DNA of 53,015 nucleotides from Pseudomonas fluorescens (GCF_018614775.1 NZ_JAGGOF010000088.1:1-53015), one strand, 5' to 3'; shown: positions 24,421 through 34,106, numbered from the stretch's first letter. Made by a program: numbers and translations. The notes: a model not told the origin generated them from the letters alone.

Positions 24421-26328
24421 TCAAGCGTCCAGCTCAGCCCAACGCTCGACCAGTGCATCCAGCTCGGCCTGCAACTGCTCCAGCTGCGCGATCACCTTGG
24501 CGGTTTCGGCGGCGGGCCGCTGGTAGAAACCGGCGTCAGCCATCTCGGCCTCTACCGCGGCGATCTGCTTTTCCTTCGCGTCGATATCACCCGGCAGGGC
24601 TTCCAGCTCACGCTGCAGCTTGTAGCTGAGTTTTTTCTTCGCCGGGGCCGGAGCCACCAGGGCAGGCTCGGCCTTGACCACGGCCGAGTTCAGGTCGGCC
24701 TTGCCGGACTTGCTCTCGGTCACGCCCAACAGACGCGGCGAGCCGCCCTGGCGCAGCCAGTCCTGATAACCACCGACGTATTCGCGAACCAGGCCTTCGC
24801 CTTCGAACACCAGGGTGCTGGTGACCACGTTGTCGAGGAATGCCCGGTCGTGACTGACCATCAGCACGGTGCCATTGAAGGTCAGCAGCACCTCTTCCAG
24901 CAGTTCGAGGGTTTCCACGTCCAAGTCGTTGGTCGGTTCGTCGAGCACCAGCAGGTTCGCCGGCTTGCTGAACAGCTTGGCCAGCAACAAACGGGCACGC
25001 TCACCGCCCGACAGCGCCTTGACCGGCGTGCGCGCACGCTGGGGGCTGAACAGGAAATCGCCGAGGTAGCTCAGCACGTGGCGGCTCTGACCATCGATAT
25101 CGATGAAGTCGCGACCCTCGGCCACGTTGTCGATCACGGTTTTTTCCAGGTCCAACTGGTGACGCAACTGGTCGAAGTAAGCCACGTCGATCTTCGTGCC
25201 CTCTTCCACCTTGCCGCTGCTCGGCACCAAGCCACCCAGCATCAGCTTGAGCAGAGTGGTCTTGCCGGTGCCGTTGGCGCCCAGCAGGCCGATGCGATCG
25301 CCACGCTGCAGGACCATGGAGAAGTCCTTGACCAGGAACGGTCCGCCTGGATGGGCGAAACTGACGTTTTCCAGCACCATCACCTGCTTGCCGGATTTGT
25401 CGGCCGTTTCCAGCTGGATGTTGGCCTTGCCCGTGCGTTCACGGCGCTCGCTGCGCTCGACGCGCAGCGCCTTGAGGGCGCGCACGCGGCCTTCGTTACG
25501 GGTACGACGAGCCTTGATGCCCTGGCGGATCCAGACTTCTTCCTGGGCCAGGCGCTTGTCGAACAGTGCGTTGGCGGTTTCTTCGGCCGCCAGCGCCGCT
25601 TCCTTGTGCACCAGGAAACTGGCGTAGTCGCCGTTCCAGTCGATCAGGCCGCCACGGTCCAGTTCAAGGATGCGGGTCGCCAGGTTTTGCAGGAAAGAAC
25701 GGTCGTGCGTGATGAACAGCACTGCGCCCTGGAAATCCTTCAGGGCTTCTTCAAGCCAGGCGATCGCGCCGATGTCCAAGTGGTTGGTCGGCTCGTCGAG
25801 CAGCAGCAGGTCCGGCTCGGACACCAGGGCCTGGGCCAGCAGGACGCGCCGACGCCAGCCGCCGGACAATTCGGCGAGGGTCTTGTCGGCCGGCAGTTGC
25901 AGGCGGCTCAGGGTGCTGTCGACCAGTTGCTGCAAGCGCCAACCGTCACGGGCCTCGAGGTCTTGCTGGACATGCATCAACTTATCCAGGTCCGCGTCGG
26001 TGACGATGTTCTGGCTCAAGTGGTGATACTCGGCCAGCAGCGCGCCGACACCGTCGAGGCCTTCGGCAACCACGTCGAACACGGTCCGCTCGTCGGCCAC
26101 CGGCAGTTCCTGGGGCAATTCGCCGATTTTCAGGCCTGGCGCGCGCCAGACCGAGCCTTCATCGGGCTTCTGATCGCCCTTGACCAGCTTCATCATGCTG
26201 GACTTGCCAGTGCCGTTGCGGCCGATGATGCACACCCGCTCACCACGGGCGATCTGCCAGGACACCTTGTCCAACAACGGCATAGCGCCGAAAGCAAGGG
26301 ACACATCGCTGAATTTGAGCAGGGTCAT
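24421..26328 (-). CDS. uup: ABC-F ATPase Uup
   Basis: Uup belongs to the ABC-F proteins, soluble twin-ATPase factors that act on ribosomes or DNA and not as transporters. The 635-residue length equals E. coli Uup. The first ABC domain has Walker A GRNGTGKSS and signature LSGGWRRRV. The linker is basic (GIKARRTRNEGRVRALKALR). The second domain has GANGTGKTT and LSGGERARL with LLVLDEPTNDLD. The last 60 residues (ELEALPGDIDAKEKQIAAVE onward) form the coiled-coil C-terminal domain that marks Uup. The start at 26328 is the family start; the frame extends upstream to 26400. It diverges from slt. Confidence 0.94.
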   Translation of the reverse strand: MTLLKFSDVSLAFGAMPLLDKVSWQIARGERVCIIGRNGTGKSSMMKLVKGDQKPDEGSVWRAPGLKIGELPQELPVADERTVFDVVAEGLDGVGALLAEYHHLSQNIVTDADLDKLMHVQQDLEARDGWRLQQLVDSTLSRLQLPADKTLAELSGGWRRRVLLAQALVSEPDLLLLDEPTNHLDIGAIAWLEEALKDFQGAVLFITHDRSFLQNLATRILELDRGGLIDWNGDYASFLVHKEAALAAEETANALFDKRLAQEEVWIRQGIKARRTRNEGRVRALKALRVERSERRERTGKANIQLETADKSGKQVMVLENVSFAHPGGPFLVKDFSMVLQRGDRIGLLGANGTGKTTLLKLMLGGLVPSSGKVEEGTKIDVAYFDQLRHQLDLEKTVIDNVAEGRDFIDIDGQSRHVLSYLGDFLFSPQRARTPVKALSGGERARLLLAKLFSKPANLLVLDEPTNDLDVETLELLEEVLLTFNGTVLMVSHDRAFLDNVVTSTLVFEGEGLVREYVGGYQDWLRQGGSPRLLGVTESKSGKADLNSAVVKAEPALVAPAPAKKKLSYKLQRELEALPGDIDAKEKQIAAVEAEMADAGFYQRPAAETAKVIAQLEQLQAELDALVERWAELDA

Positions 26329-26552
26329 GAGCTTCTCCAAAAACCGGGCGCGCATTCTACCTGAGATGTGCCCTGCAAGGGCCGCGAATTTCATCGCCAA
26401 GGTGCTCTTTACCGGTTATGCACTACAAATGTTGCGAACTTGTACCAACGGCCCCGCAAAGCTTTCGCCGGTTGCTGGCAAAAGGCTAAGCTACAGGCAG
26501 TTACCCCGGGCTCACCCCCGGGCTTGTCATGTTTTTTCTGCCCGGATGTCTC

Positions 26553-28481
26553 ATGCGCAGTCGCCTTTTCAGTGTTTTATCGTGTCTTTTTGTGTGTGCC
26601 ACTGCCGTTCAATCCGCCCAGGCCGTGGATATTTCCACCCAGCGCCAATATTACGATGAGGCCAAGCGCGCCCTGGCCAAGGGTGATTCCGGTCCCTATT
26701 TCCGCTACAGCCAGGCCTTGAGCGACTATCCGCTGGAACCGTACCTGGCCTATGACGAACTGACCGCTCGCCTGAAGAGCGCCAGCAACGCCGAAATCGA
26801 AAAATTCCTCGCCGAGCACGGCGACCTGCCCCAGGCCAACTGGATGAAATTGCGTTGGCTGCGCTGGCTGTCCGAGCGCGGCGATTGGGATACCTTCGTC
26901 AAGTACTACGACCCCAAACTCAATTTCACCGAACTGGACTGCCTCAATGCGCAGTACCAGCTCACCCACGGATTGAAGGCCGAAGGCTACGCCAACACCG
27001 AAAAGCTCTGGCTCACCGGCAAGTCCCAGCCAGACGCCTGCGACGCCTTGTTCGGCCTGTGGGCAGCCCAGGGCCAGTTGACCGAACAGAAGCGCTGGGA
27101 GCGCGCCAAACTCGCCGCCCAGGCGCGCAATTACCCCTTGGCCAACAGCCTGGTCAACGGTCTGACCACCCTTGCCCCTCGGGGCAAGCTGCTGGTGGAG
27201 GTGGCGCAGAAACCCGAGCTGCTCAATCAACCATCACGCTTTACGCCGGCCGATGAGTCGATGTCGGATATCGTCAGCCTCGGCCTGCGTCGCCTGGCCC
27301 GCCAGGACCCGGATAAAGCCATGGCCTTGCTGGACGGCTACGCCAGCACCATGCGTTTTTCCCGAGATGAAAAAGTCGCGATCGCTCGGGAAATCGGCCT
27401 GACCCTGGCCAAGCGCTTCGACAGTCGCGCCTTGGACCTGATGACCCAATATGATCCGGAACTGCGGGACGACACTGTTTCGGAGTGGCGCCTGCGCCTG
27501 CTGCTGCGTCTGGCCCGCTGGGACGACGCCTACCAACTGACGCGCCGTCTGCCCGAGTCACTGGCGAGCACCAACCGCTGGCGGTACTGGCAGGCCCGCA
27601 CCCTTGAACTGGCGCAACCGCAGAACCCCGAGGCACTGACGCTTTACAAGCACCTGGCCCGTGAACGGGATTTCTACGGCTTCCTGGCCGCCGACCGCTC
27701 CCAGTCACCGTACTCCCTCATCAACAAGCCACTGGTCATGAGCCAGGCGCTGATCAACAAAGTGCGCAACACGCCCGGCGTGCGCCGGGCACTGGAGTTT
27801 CACGCCCGGGGTGACATCGTCGACGGGCGCCGCGAGTGGTATCACGTCAGCCGTCATTTCAACCGGGACGAAATGGTTGCCCAGGCGAAACTGGCCTACG
27901 ACCTGAAGTGGTATTTCCCGGCCATCCGCACCATCAGCCAGGCCAAGTACTGGGACGACCTGGACATCCGCTTCCCAATGGCCCACCGCGACACGTTGGT
28001 GCGCGAAGCCAAGGTCCGTGGGCTGCATTCGAGCTGGGTATTCGCGATCACCCGCCAGGAAAGCGCCTTCATGGACGACGCCCGCTCCGGCGTCGGCGCC
28101 GCCGGCCTGATGCAACTGATGCCCGGCACCGCCAAGGAAACCGCGCGCAAGTTCAGCATTCCCCTGGCTTCGCCACAGCAAGTGCTGGACCCGGACAAGA
28201 ACATCCAGCTGGGCGCGGCCTACCTGAGCCAGGTCCACAGCCAGTTCAACGGCAACCGCGTGCTGGCGTCGGCGGCCTACAACGCCGGCCCCGGCCGCGT
28301 CCGCCAATGGCTGCGCGGTGCCGATCACCTCAGCTTCGATGTCTGGGTCGAAAGCATTCCCTTTGACGAAACCCGCCAGTACGTGCAGAACGTATTGTCG
28401 TACTCGGTCATCTACGGCCAGAAACTCAACTCGCCACAACCGCTGGTGGACTGGCATGAGCGGTATTTTGATGATCAGTGA
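26553..28481 (+). CDS. slt: soluble lytic murein transglycosylase Slt
   Basis: Slt is a periplasmic family 23 enzyme that cleaves peptidoglycan to anhydro-muropeptides, feeding the recycling pathway in which NagZ (12030-13040) acts. The 642-residue protein starts MRSRLFSVLSCLFVCATAVQ, a signal peptide cut after about residue 27 (SAQA). A long alpha-superhelical region follows. The catalytic Glu is E503 in ITRQESAF. The GLMQLMPGTAKETA and AAYNAGPGRVRQW motifs complete the lysozyme-like domain. The ATG at 26553 places the signal peptide at the N-terminus; an upstream ATG at 26529 adds eight unsupported residues. A GC-rich hairpin (CCCGGG arms, about 26504-26524) lies in the leader. Confidence 0.95.
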   Translation: MRSRLFSVLSCLFVCATAVQSAQAVDISTQRQYYDEAKRALAKGDSGPYFRYSQALSDYPLEPYLAYDELTARLKSASNAEIEKFLAEHGDLPQANWMKLRWLRWLSERGDWDTFVKYYDPKLNFTELDCLNAQYQLTHGLKAEGYANTEKLWLTGKSQPDACDALFGLWAAQGQLTEQKRWERAKLAAQARNYPLANSLVNGLTTLAPRGKLLVEVAQKPELLNQPSRFTPADESMSDIVSLGLRRLARQDPDKAMALLDGYASTMRFSRDEKVAIAREIGLTLAKRFDSRALDLMTQYDPELRDDTVSEWRLRLLLRLARWDDAYQLTRRLPESLASTNRWRYWQARTLELAQPQNPEALTLYKHLARERDFYGFLAADRSQSPYSLINKPLVMSQALINKVRNTPGVRRALEFHARGDIVDGRREWYHVSRHFNRDEMVAQAKLAYDLKWYFPAIRTISQAKYWDDLDIRFPMAHRDTLVREAKVRGLHSSWVFAITRQESAFMDDARSGVGAAGLMQLMPGTAKETARKFSIPLASPQQVLDPDKNIQLGAAYLSQVHSQFNGNRVLASAAYNAGPGRVRQWLRGADHLSFDVWVESIPFDETRQYVQNVLSYSVIYGQKLNSPQPLVDWHERYFDDQ

Positions 28482-28533
28482 GTGGCGCAGCGGCGAGCGC
28501 TGAGCTACAAGCGGCAAGCTGTGCCTGAATGCA

Positions 28534-28569
28534 AAAAAATGCCCTTATCGAAAGATGCGGGCATTTTTT
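28534..28569 (+). terminator. intrinsic terminator after slt
   Basis: AAAAAATGCCC pairs with GGGCATTTTTT around a 14-nt loop, 52 nt after the slt stop. The T tract follows the stem on plus and the A tract precedes it, so minus-strand use is also possible. Confidence 0.8.
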
Positions 28570-28586
28570 GGTCGGTTACCTGACCT

Positions 28587-28676
28587 TGTGGGAGCGGGCT
28601 TGCTCGCGATGGCGTCGGCACATCCAACATCACTGCAAACTGACCCACCGCAATCGCGAGCAGGCTCGCTCCCACA
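28587..28676. repeat. REPIN between slt and the ABC exporter
   Basis: A left core TTGTGGGAGCGGGCTTGCTC and a right core CGCGAGCAGGCTCGCTCCCA are arranged head to head, about 90 nt in total. It lies between convergent genes. Confidence 0.9.
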
Positions 28677-28708
28677 TTGGAATTCAGCGAATAATGTGTA
28701 GAGGGCTT

Positions 28709-30481
28709 TTAGCCGACTGCCGGCTCATGCCCCGCATTGAACTGCAACGCCGCCAACCGCGCATACAGCGCGTTGCTCGCCACCAGTTCCTGATGGGTGC
28801 CCACGGCAACGACTTTGCCCTGGTCCATCACCGCGATCCGGTCGGCGTTCTTTACCGTGGCCAGGCGGTGGGCGATGACCAGGGTGGTACGGTTTTTCAT
28901 CAGGCTGGGCAAGGCTTGCTGGATCAGGTGTTCGCTTTGCGCGTCGAGGGCGCTGGTGGCTTCGTCCAGTAACAGGATCGGTGCATCCACCAGCAGCGCC
29001 CGGGCAATCGCCAGGCGCTGGCGTTGGCCGCCAGACAACCCGAGGCCACCGTCGCCCAGATGGGTTTGATAGCCATCGGGCATCTTTTCAATGAAGTCGT
29101 GGGCGTGGGCGATCTGCGCAGCTTCGCGTACTTGCTCGGAAGTCGCCTGTGGGTTGCCGTAGCGGATGTTCTCTTCAACCGTGCCGAAGAACAGCGCCGG
29201 GTTTTGCGAAACCAGGGCGAAATGGCGACGCAGGTCCAGCGGATCGAGCTGGATCAGCGGTATCTCGTCGATGAGAATCCTCCCTTGCGCCGGGTCGTAG
29301 AAACGCAGCAGCAGGTCATACACCGTCGACTTGCCTGCCCCGGACGGCCCGACAAGGGCCAGGGTCTCACCGGCCTGGACAGTCAGGTCGAGGCCATCGA
29401 CCGCGTAGCTGTCCGGTCGGGACGGATAGGAAAAGCGCACACCCTCGAGGCGCAGATCACCCCGAACCCGTTCCGGCAAGGTCATCAGGCCGGCACTTGG
29501 CGGCTGGATGAGGTTCTCTGACCGCAGCAACTCGGCAATGCGCTCCGCCGCGCCGGCGGCCCGTTGCAGCTCGCCGATCACTTCGCTCAGGGTGCCAAAG
29601 GCACTGCCGACGATCAGGCTATAGAAGACGAACGCCGCCAGCTCACCGCCGGAAATCCGCCCGGCGATCACGTCCATGCCGCCAACCCAGAGCATCACGC
29701 CCACCGCCCCCAGGACCAGCACAATCACCAGGGTGATCAGCCAGGATCGCTGGGCGATGCGCTTGCGCGCGGTGTCGAAGGCCTGCTCTACCGTCACGGC
29801 AAAGCGCTGCTCATCCTGGACCTGATGATTGTAGGCCTGCACGGTCTTGATCTGACCGAGGGTTTCGGAGACATAACTGCCCACATCGGCAACGCGGTCC
29901 TGGCTCTCGCGCGACAGGCTGCGCACCCGGCGGCCGAAAATCAGGATCGGCGCCAACACCAGCGGCAGGGCAATCACTACGATGCTGGTCAGTTTAGGGT
30001 TGGTGATGAACAGCAGCACGATGCCGCCGACCACCATCAAGGCATTACGCAAAAACAACGACAGCGACGAACCGATCACCGACTGCAACAAGGTGGTATC
30101 GGCGGTCAGGCGCGACTGGATTTCCGAACTGCGGTTGTTTTCGTAGAAACCCGGGTGCAGATACACCAGGTGGTTGAAGACTTGCCGGCGGATATCGGCC
30201 ACTACCCGCTCGCCGATCCACGACACCAGATAGAACCGCGCAAACGTACCGATCGCCAACCCCAGCACCAGCAACATGAACAGGCCGATGGATTGGTTGA
30301 GCAGATGCGCAGAGCGAGTCATGAAGCCTTGGTCCACCAGCAACCGGATGCCTTGCCCCATGGACAGCGTGATGCCCGCCGTGACGATCAACGCGAGCAA
30401 AGCCCCGGCGACCTGCTTGCGGTAAGGGGCGATGAAGCTGCTGGCCAGGCGTATGGCGCGGCGATGTCGGGAAGAAAGCAT
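28709..30481 (-). CDS. MsbA/LmrA-type ABC exporter (fused permease and ATPase)
   Basis: The 590-residue half-transporter has an N-terminal membrane domain with about six helices (for example GALLALIVTAGITLSM, SIGLFMLLVLGLAIGTFARF, LITLVIVLVLGAVGVMLWVG). The ATPase domain follows, with Walker A GPSGAGKST, signature LSGGQRQRLAIARALL and Walker B ILLLDEATSALD. It should work as a homodimer in the inner membrane. The exported substrate cannot be told; the lipid flippase MsbA and drug exporters share this layout. The start at 30481 (MLSSRHRRAIRLASSFIAPY) is favoured over 30526 because it matches the usual short N-terminal cytoplasmic segment. No accessory or outer-membrane partner is nearby. Confidence 0.9.
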   Translation of the reverse strand: MLSSRHRRAIRLASSFIAPYRKQVAGALLALIVTAGITLSMGQGIRLLVDQGFMTRSAHLLNQSIGLFMLLVLGLAIGTFARFYLVSWIGERVVADIRRQVFNHLVYLHPGFYENNRSSEIQSRLTADTTLLQSVIGSSLSLFLRNALMVVGGIVLLFITNPKLTSIVVIALPLVLAPILIFGRRVRSLSRESQDRVADVGSYVSETLGQIKTVQAYNHQVQDEQRFAVTVEQAFDTARKRIAQRSWLITLVIVLVLGAVGVMLWVGGMDVIAGRISGGELAAFVFYSLIVGSAFGTLSEVIGELQRAAGAAERIAELLRSENLIQPPSAGLMTLPERVRGDLRLEGVRFSYPSRPDSYAVDGLDLTVQAGETLALVGPSGAGKSTVYDLLLRFYDPAQGRILIDEIPLIQLDPLDLRRHFALVSQNPALFFGTVEENIRYGNPQATSEQVREAAQIAHAHDFIEKMPDGYQTHLGDGGLGLSGGQRQRLAIARALLVDAPILLLDEATSALDAQSEHLIQQALPSLMKNRTTLVIAHRLATVKNADRIAVMDQGKVVAVGTHQELVASNALYARLAALQFNAGHEPAVG

Positions 30482-30738
30482 CAGAAACGTCCGATAATGA
30501 AGCAGGAAAAGTCTGGCAAGCAGCACCGAAGCGCAACGGAACCAAGCGGAATCAGAATGAGTCAGGTTAAATATGACCGCAACGACTAGGGGCTAGATGT
30601 TATCGGTCTAAAGCCTGGCTGGAAACGCAACTGTGTTTCTGGTTGAGTAAAGGCGCCGCCATGAACCTACAAGGAGTGTCATGGCGCGGTCACCTGGCGG
30701 CACTAAAGTAGGCACACAACCTGATGAGGAGACAGGCC

Positions 30739-30918
30739 ATGTCCTTGCAACACAGCAGCGACGACAAGATCCAAGTAATCCGCACGCACCCGGACCAGTC
30801 CCTGGGCTGCTCGTTCATCGATGCCCAAGGGCGCGAAGTACCGATCACCGAAGACATGATCCAGAAAGCCTGCAGCGAACTGGAGAAACGACTGGTCAAG
30901 CCTGCCGAACAACAGTGA
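30739..30918 (+). CDS. PA1571-family small protein (59 aa)
   Basis: The protein starts MSLQHSSDDKIQVIRTHPDQ with GAGGAG upstream and ends in a helical ACSELEKRLVKPAEQQ. It is soluble, without a signal. I recall the name PA1571 family for proteins with this pattern, but no role is known. It has its own intrinsic terminator right after it. Two short upstream reading frames (30661-30711 and one starting at 30681 with AAGGAG) lie in its leader. Confidence 0.75.
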   Translation: MSLQHSSDDKIQVIRTHPDQSLGCSFIDAQGREVPITEDMIQKACSELEKRLVKPAEQQ

Positions 30919-30936
30919 TACGGCCCGTCTTCACTG

Positions 30937-30962
30937 AACCCGACCCTGGTGTCGGGTTTTTT
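30937..30962 (+). terminator. intrinsic terminator after the PA1571-family gene
   Basis: AACCCGAC pairs with GTCGGGTT around CCTGGT and is followed by more T. It ends the small gene 19 nt after its stop and lies before the convergent pdxB end. Confidence 0.88.
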
Positions 30963-31023
30963 ATGTCATGGAAAATAAAGCATTGCCACGCCCCCTTCGA
31001 CCCACCTGGAACCTGCGGCGCGC

Positions 31024-32166
31024 CTACAGGACAGTGGCGCCCAGCGCAGTGACAAGCTGTTGCAGGACCGGCGATTGCCCTTCGATACGCACCTTCAAAC
31101 CGTCGATCTCCCGGCGTGGCGGGTAATGCTTGCGCAAGGCGTCGAACGCACTGCGCTGTTCGCTCACCGTCCCCACCAGGCTGCGGCGAAAATCCGCGTC
31201 ATCGCGTCGGGGGTCGTACACGCCACGGCACAGCGCCGCCAAAGCCCAGGCCGGATCGGTGGCGGCGTCCAGAGTGATACCGCCCAGCCAGGGCCGAGGC
31301 AGCAGGTCGCCCAGGCTCACCGTAACCGGCCGTTGCAGAAATTCGCACAGGGCCTGGTAGATCTGCGCCGTGCCGCGCTGCCGGCCATCGAGGCTGTAAC
31401 CGGCAATGTGCGGGGTGGCGATCACGCACAGGTCGGCCAGGTCCATGTCCACGGTCGGTTCTTGCTCCCAGACGTCCAGCACTGCCTGCAAGTCTTCGCG
31501 CTCCAACAACACCTCGCGCAGCGCCGCGTTGTCGATGACCGGGCCGCGGGCCGCATTGATCAGCCAGGTTCCGGGCTTGAGCTGGTTCAAACGCACTTCG
31601 TCGAACAGGTGCCAGGTCGGATGCTCGCCATCGCGGGTCAACGGTGTGTGCAGGCTGATGACATCGCACTGCTCAATGATCTGCTCCAGGCTCACGTACT
31701 CGCCGCCCTCGGCGGCCTGACGCGGCGGATCGCAAACCTTCACGGTCCAGCCCAACCCCTTGAGCACCTCGATCAACCGCCCGCCCACCTGGCCCGCGCC
31801 GACCACGCCGAAGGTCCGCTGCGAGAGGTCGGCGCCTTCGATTTCAGCCAGGGTCATGAGACTGCCCAGCACATAGTCCACCACACCGCGGGCGTTGCAG
31901 CCCGGCGCACTGGCCCAGCAGATACTGGCTTCGGCGAAATAATCCAGGTCGAGGTGGTCAGTGCCGATGGTGCAGGTGCCGACAAAGCGCACCTTGCTGC
32001 CCTCCAGCAACGCCCGATTGACTTGGCTGACCGAGCGCACCAGCAACACGTCGGCCTGCTCGACCATCGCCCGGTCAATGCCCCGCCCCGGCACCCGGCG
32101 GATCTCGCCGAAACCCTGAAAGAACGCATCGAGCAGGGGAATGTTTTCGTCGGCAACGATCAGCAT
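31024..32166 (-). CDS. pdxB: erythronate-4-phosphate dehydrogenase PdxB
   Basis: PdxB oxidises 4-phosphoerythronate in pyridoxal phosphate synthesis. The 380-residue protein belongs to the D-2-hydroxyacid dehydrogenases: NAD-binding GVVGAGQVGGRLIEVLKGLG, a PdxB-like N-terminus MLIVADENIPLLDAFFQGFG, the SLHTPLTRDGEHPTWHLFDE segment, and the catalytic His in VIATPHIAGYS. A C-terminal dimerisation domain, found in PdxB but not in other family members, spans about residues 290-380. The ATG at 32166 has GGAGCT just upstream. It diverges from the MATE pump gene. Confidence 0.96.
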   Translation of the reverse strand: MLIVADENIPLLDAFFQGFGEIRRVPGRGIDRAMVEQADVLLVRSVSQVNRALLEGSKVRFVGTCTIGTDHLDLDYFAEASICWASAPGCNARGVVDYVLGSLMTLAEIEGADLSQRTFGVVGAGQVGGRLIEVLKGLGWTVKVCDPPRQAAEGGEYVSLEQIIEQCDVISLHTPLTRDGEHPTWHLFDEVRLNQLKPGTWLINAARGPVIDNAALREVLLEREDLQAVLDVWEQEPTVDMDLADLCVIATPHIAGYSLDGRQRGTAQIYQALCEFLQRPVTVSLGDLLPRPWLGGITLDAATDPAWALAALCRGVYDPRRDDADFRRSLVGTVSEQRSAFDALRKHYPPRREIDGLKVRIEGQSPVLQQLVTALGATVL

Positions 32167-32232
32167 GGCAGAGCTCCTTTGGCGGGTTGGGCAGTGTAGG
32201 CGTTCCGGTGTGTCCGTGCATTACCGGGAGTG

Positions 32233-32287
32233 AACCTGTGGGTTGCTCCCTCAAGGATCGTTTACAAATCCCCAACACAGGTTTTTT
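32233..32287 (+). terminator. hairpin with T tract in the pdxB-pmpM gap
   Basis: AACCTGTGGGTTG (32233-32245) pairs with CAACACAGGTT (32274-32284) over a long loop of about 28 nt, and six T follow. It has the shape of an intrinsic terminator on plus, yet no plus-strand gene precedes it. It could end a short untranslated RNA or act as an attenuator for pmpM if the promoter lies upstream of it. Confidence 0.45.
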
Positions 32288-32352
32288 CCTGACCGTTGCG
32301 TCAAGGCGTAGAATCCGCCGCCTTGCGCTTAATTTTTTCGGACGCTTTGCCT

Positions 32353-33756
32353 GTGAAACCTGTGATCGACACACCCATCGCCCTCACCCGCCCGGCCCGG
32401 GTTCGCCTGGAACTCAAGACGCTGCTGGCCCTCGCCTTGCCGATCATGGTGGCGCAACTGGCGACCACCGCCATGGGCTTCGTCGATGCGGTAATGGCCG
32501 GCCGTGTCGGACCGCGGGACCTGGCGGCGGTGGCACTGGGCAACTCGATCTGGGTGCCGGTGTTCCTGTTGATGACCGGTACGCTGCTGGCTACCACGCC
32601 GAAAGTTGCGCAGCGCTTTGGCGCCGGTACGTTCGATGAGATCGGCCCGCTGGTGCGCCAGGCATTGTGGCTGGCATTGGTGGTGGGGCTGATCGCCACG
32701 CTGGCGCTGTTCAGCGCCGAGCCGATCCTGCACATCATGAAGGTCGATCCCGAACTGATCGGCCCTTGCATGGAATACCTGCGGGGCATCGGCACCGGCC
32801 TTCCGGCAGTGGCGCTGTATCACGTGCTGCGCTGCTTCAGCGACGGCATGGGACGCACGCGACCGGCGATGGTGCTGGGGTTGTGCGGGTTGGCCTTGAA
32901 CATTCCGCTCAATTACATTTTCATCTACGGGCACCTGGGCGTGCCTGCCATGGGCGGCGTCGGTTGCGGCTGGGCCACGGCCATTGTGATGTGGGTCATG
33001 GCCCTGGGCATGGCAGGCTGGGCCCGGTGGGCGCCGGCTTATCAGTCGAGCCACTTGTTCAGCCGCTTCGACTGGCCACAATGGGCGGTCATCAAGCGGC
33101 TGCTGGGCATCGGCCTGCCGATCGGCATCGCCGTGTTTGCCGAGTCGAGTATTTTCGCGGTGATTGCGCTGTTGATCGGCAGCCTCGGTGCCACGGTGGT
33201 GGCCGGGCACCAGATCGCCCTGAACTTCAGCTCCCTGGTGTTCATGATCCCCTATTCCCTGGGCATGGCCGTGACCGTGCGGGTCGGCCAGGCGCTAGGA
33301 CGCGCCCAGCCTCGTGAAGCGCGCTTCGCCGCCGGCGTCGGCATGGGCACTGCGCTGGCCTATGCGTGCTTGTCGGCGAGCCTGATGTTTGCCCTGCGTG
33401 GCCCCATCGCCGCGATCTACACCGCCGACCCGGTGGTGATCGAGGTCGCGTCGATGCTCATTGTCTACGCGGCGCTGTTTCAGTTTTCCGACGCGATCCA
33501 GGTGACGGCGGCAGGCGCATTGCGCGGCTATCAGGACACGCGGGTGACGATGATCCTGACGCTGTTCGCCTACTGGGGCATCGGCCTGCCGGTGGGCTAC
33601 GCCCTGGGCCTGACCGACTGGCTCGGCGCGGCCAGCGGTCCGAGCGGGTTGTGGCAGGGCTTGATCGTCGGCTTGAGTTGCGCGGCGCTGATGCTGTCGA
33701 TCCGCCTGGCCCGCAGTGCGCGCCAGCAGATCCGCATCAGCCGTTCGATGGGTTAA
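32353..33756 (+). CDS. pmpM: MATE-family multidrug efflux pump, PmpM type
   Basis: This inner-membrane antiporter expels cationic drugs such as fluoroquinolones and quaternary ammonium compounds in exchange for H+ or Na+. The 467-residue protein has twelve predicted helices and long stretches close to P. aeruginosa PmpM, for example ALPIMVAQLATTAMGFVDAV, NIPLNYIFIYGHLGVPAMGG, and GYQDTRVTMILTLFAYWGIG. The start is the GTG at 32353 because no ATG is in the right place; the exact start is uncertain by a few codons. The last 4 nt overlap the convergent tusA stop. Confidence 0.9.
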   Translation: MKPVIDTPIALTRPARVRLELKTLLALALPIMVAQLATTAMGFVDAVMAGRVGPRDLAAVALGNSIWVPVFLLMTGTLLATTPKVAQRFGAGTFDEIGPLVRQALWLALVVGLIATLALFSAEPILHIMKVDPELIGPCMEYLRGIGTGLPAVALYHVLRCFSDGMGRTRPAMVLGLCGLALNIPLNYIFIYGHLGVPAMGGVGCGWATAIVMWVMALGMAGWARWAPAYQSSHLFSRFDWPQWAVIKRLLGIGLPIGIAVFAESSIFAVIALLIGSLGATVVAGHQIALNFSSLVFMIPYSLGMAVTVRVGQALGRAQPREARFAAGVGMGTALAYACLSASLMFALRGPIAAIYTADPVVIEVASMLIVYAALFQFSDAIQVTAAGALRGYQDTRVTMILTLFAYWGIGLPVGYALGLTDWLGAASGPSGLWQGLIVGLSCAALMLSIRLARSARQQIRISRSMG

Positions 33757-34004
33757 GCGAGTTTCTTGCGGATCCAGTAGCGGTAGGTGCCGTCCACCTC
33801 CTCCTGCCCCACCAGCTCGTGGTCGAGAAACACGCAGAACTTGGGAATGTCGCGGCGCGTCGAGGGGTCGGTGGCGATCACCTTCAGCAGGCCGCCGGGC
33901 ACCAGGTCGCGGATGTGCTGGTGCAGCATCATCACCGGTTCCGGGCAATTGAGGCCCGTGGCGTCCAGCGTACCGTCGACCGGCGTGTCGTTCATTTCAC
34001 TCAT
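33753..34004 (-). CDS. tusA: sulfur carrier protein TusA
   Basis: TusA relays sulfur from the cysteine desulfurase IscS to tRNA thiolation (2-thiouridine). The 83-residue protein has the active cysteine C20 in LNCPEPVMMLHQHIRDL and the typical end DGTYRYWIRKK. It is next to rlmM, as in other pseudomonads. Its stop overlaps the pmpM stop by 4 nt, so transcription from both genes collides here. Confidence 0.95.
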   Translation of the reverse strand: MSEMNDTPVDGTLDATGLNCPEPVMMLHQHIRDLVPGGLLKVIATDPSTRRDIPKFCVFLDHELVGQEEVDGTYRYWIRKKLA

Positions 34005-34106
34005 GTTCTACTCCTGGAACTGGCCGGCATTGTCGCGCAATGTCGGGGCGCGGTCACCCCTGGCTTAACGTAGCACCCTGGGGGAGAATTCATTGTCTTC
34101 AGAGCG

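Noticed and set aside
24850..26364. 504-codon open frame on plus
   Set aside because: Antisense shadow of uup.
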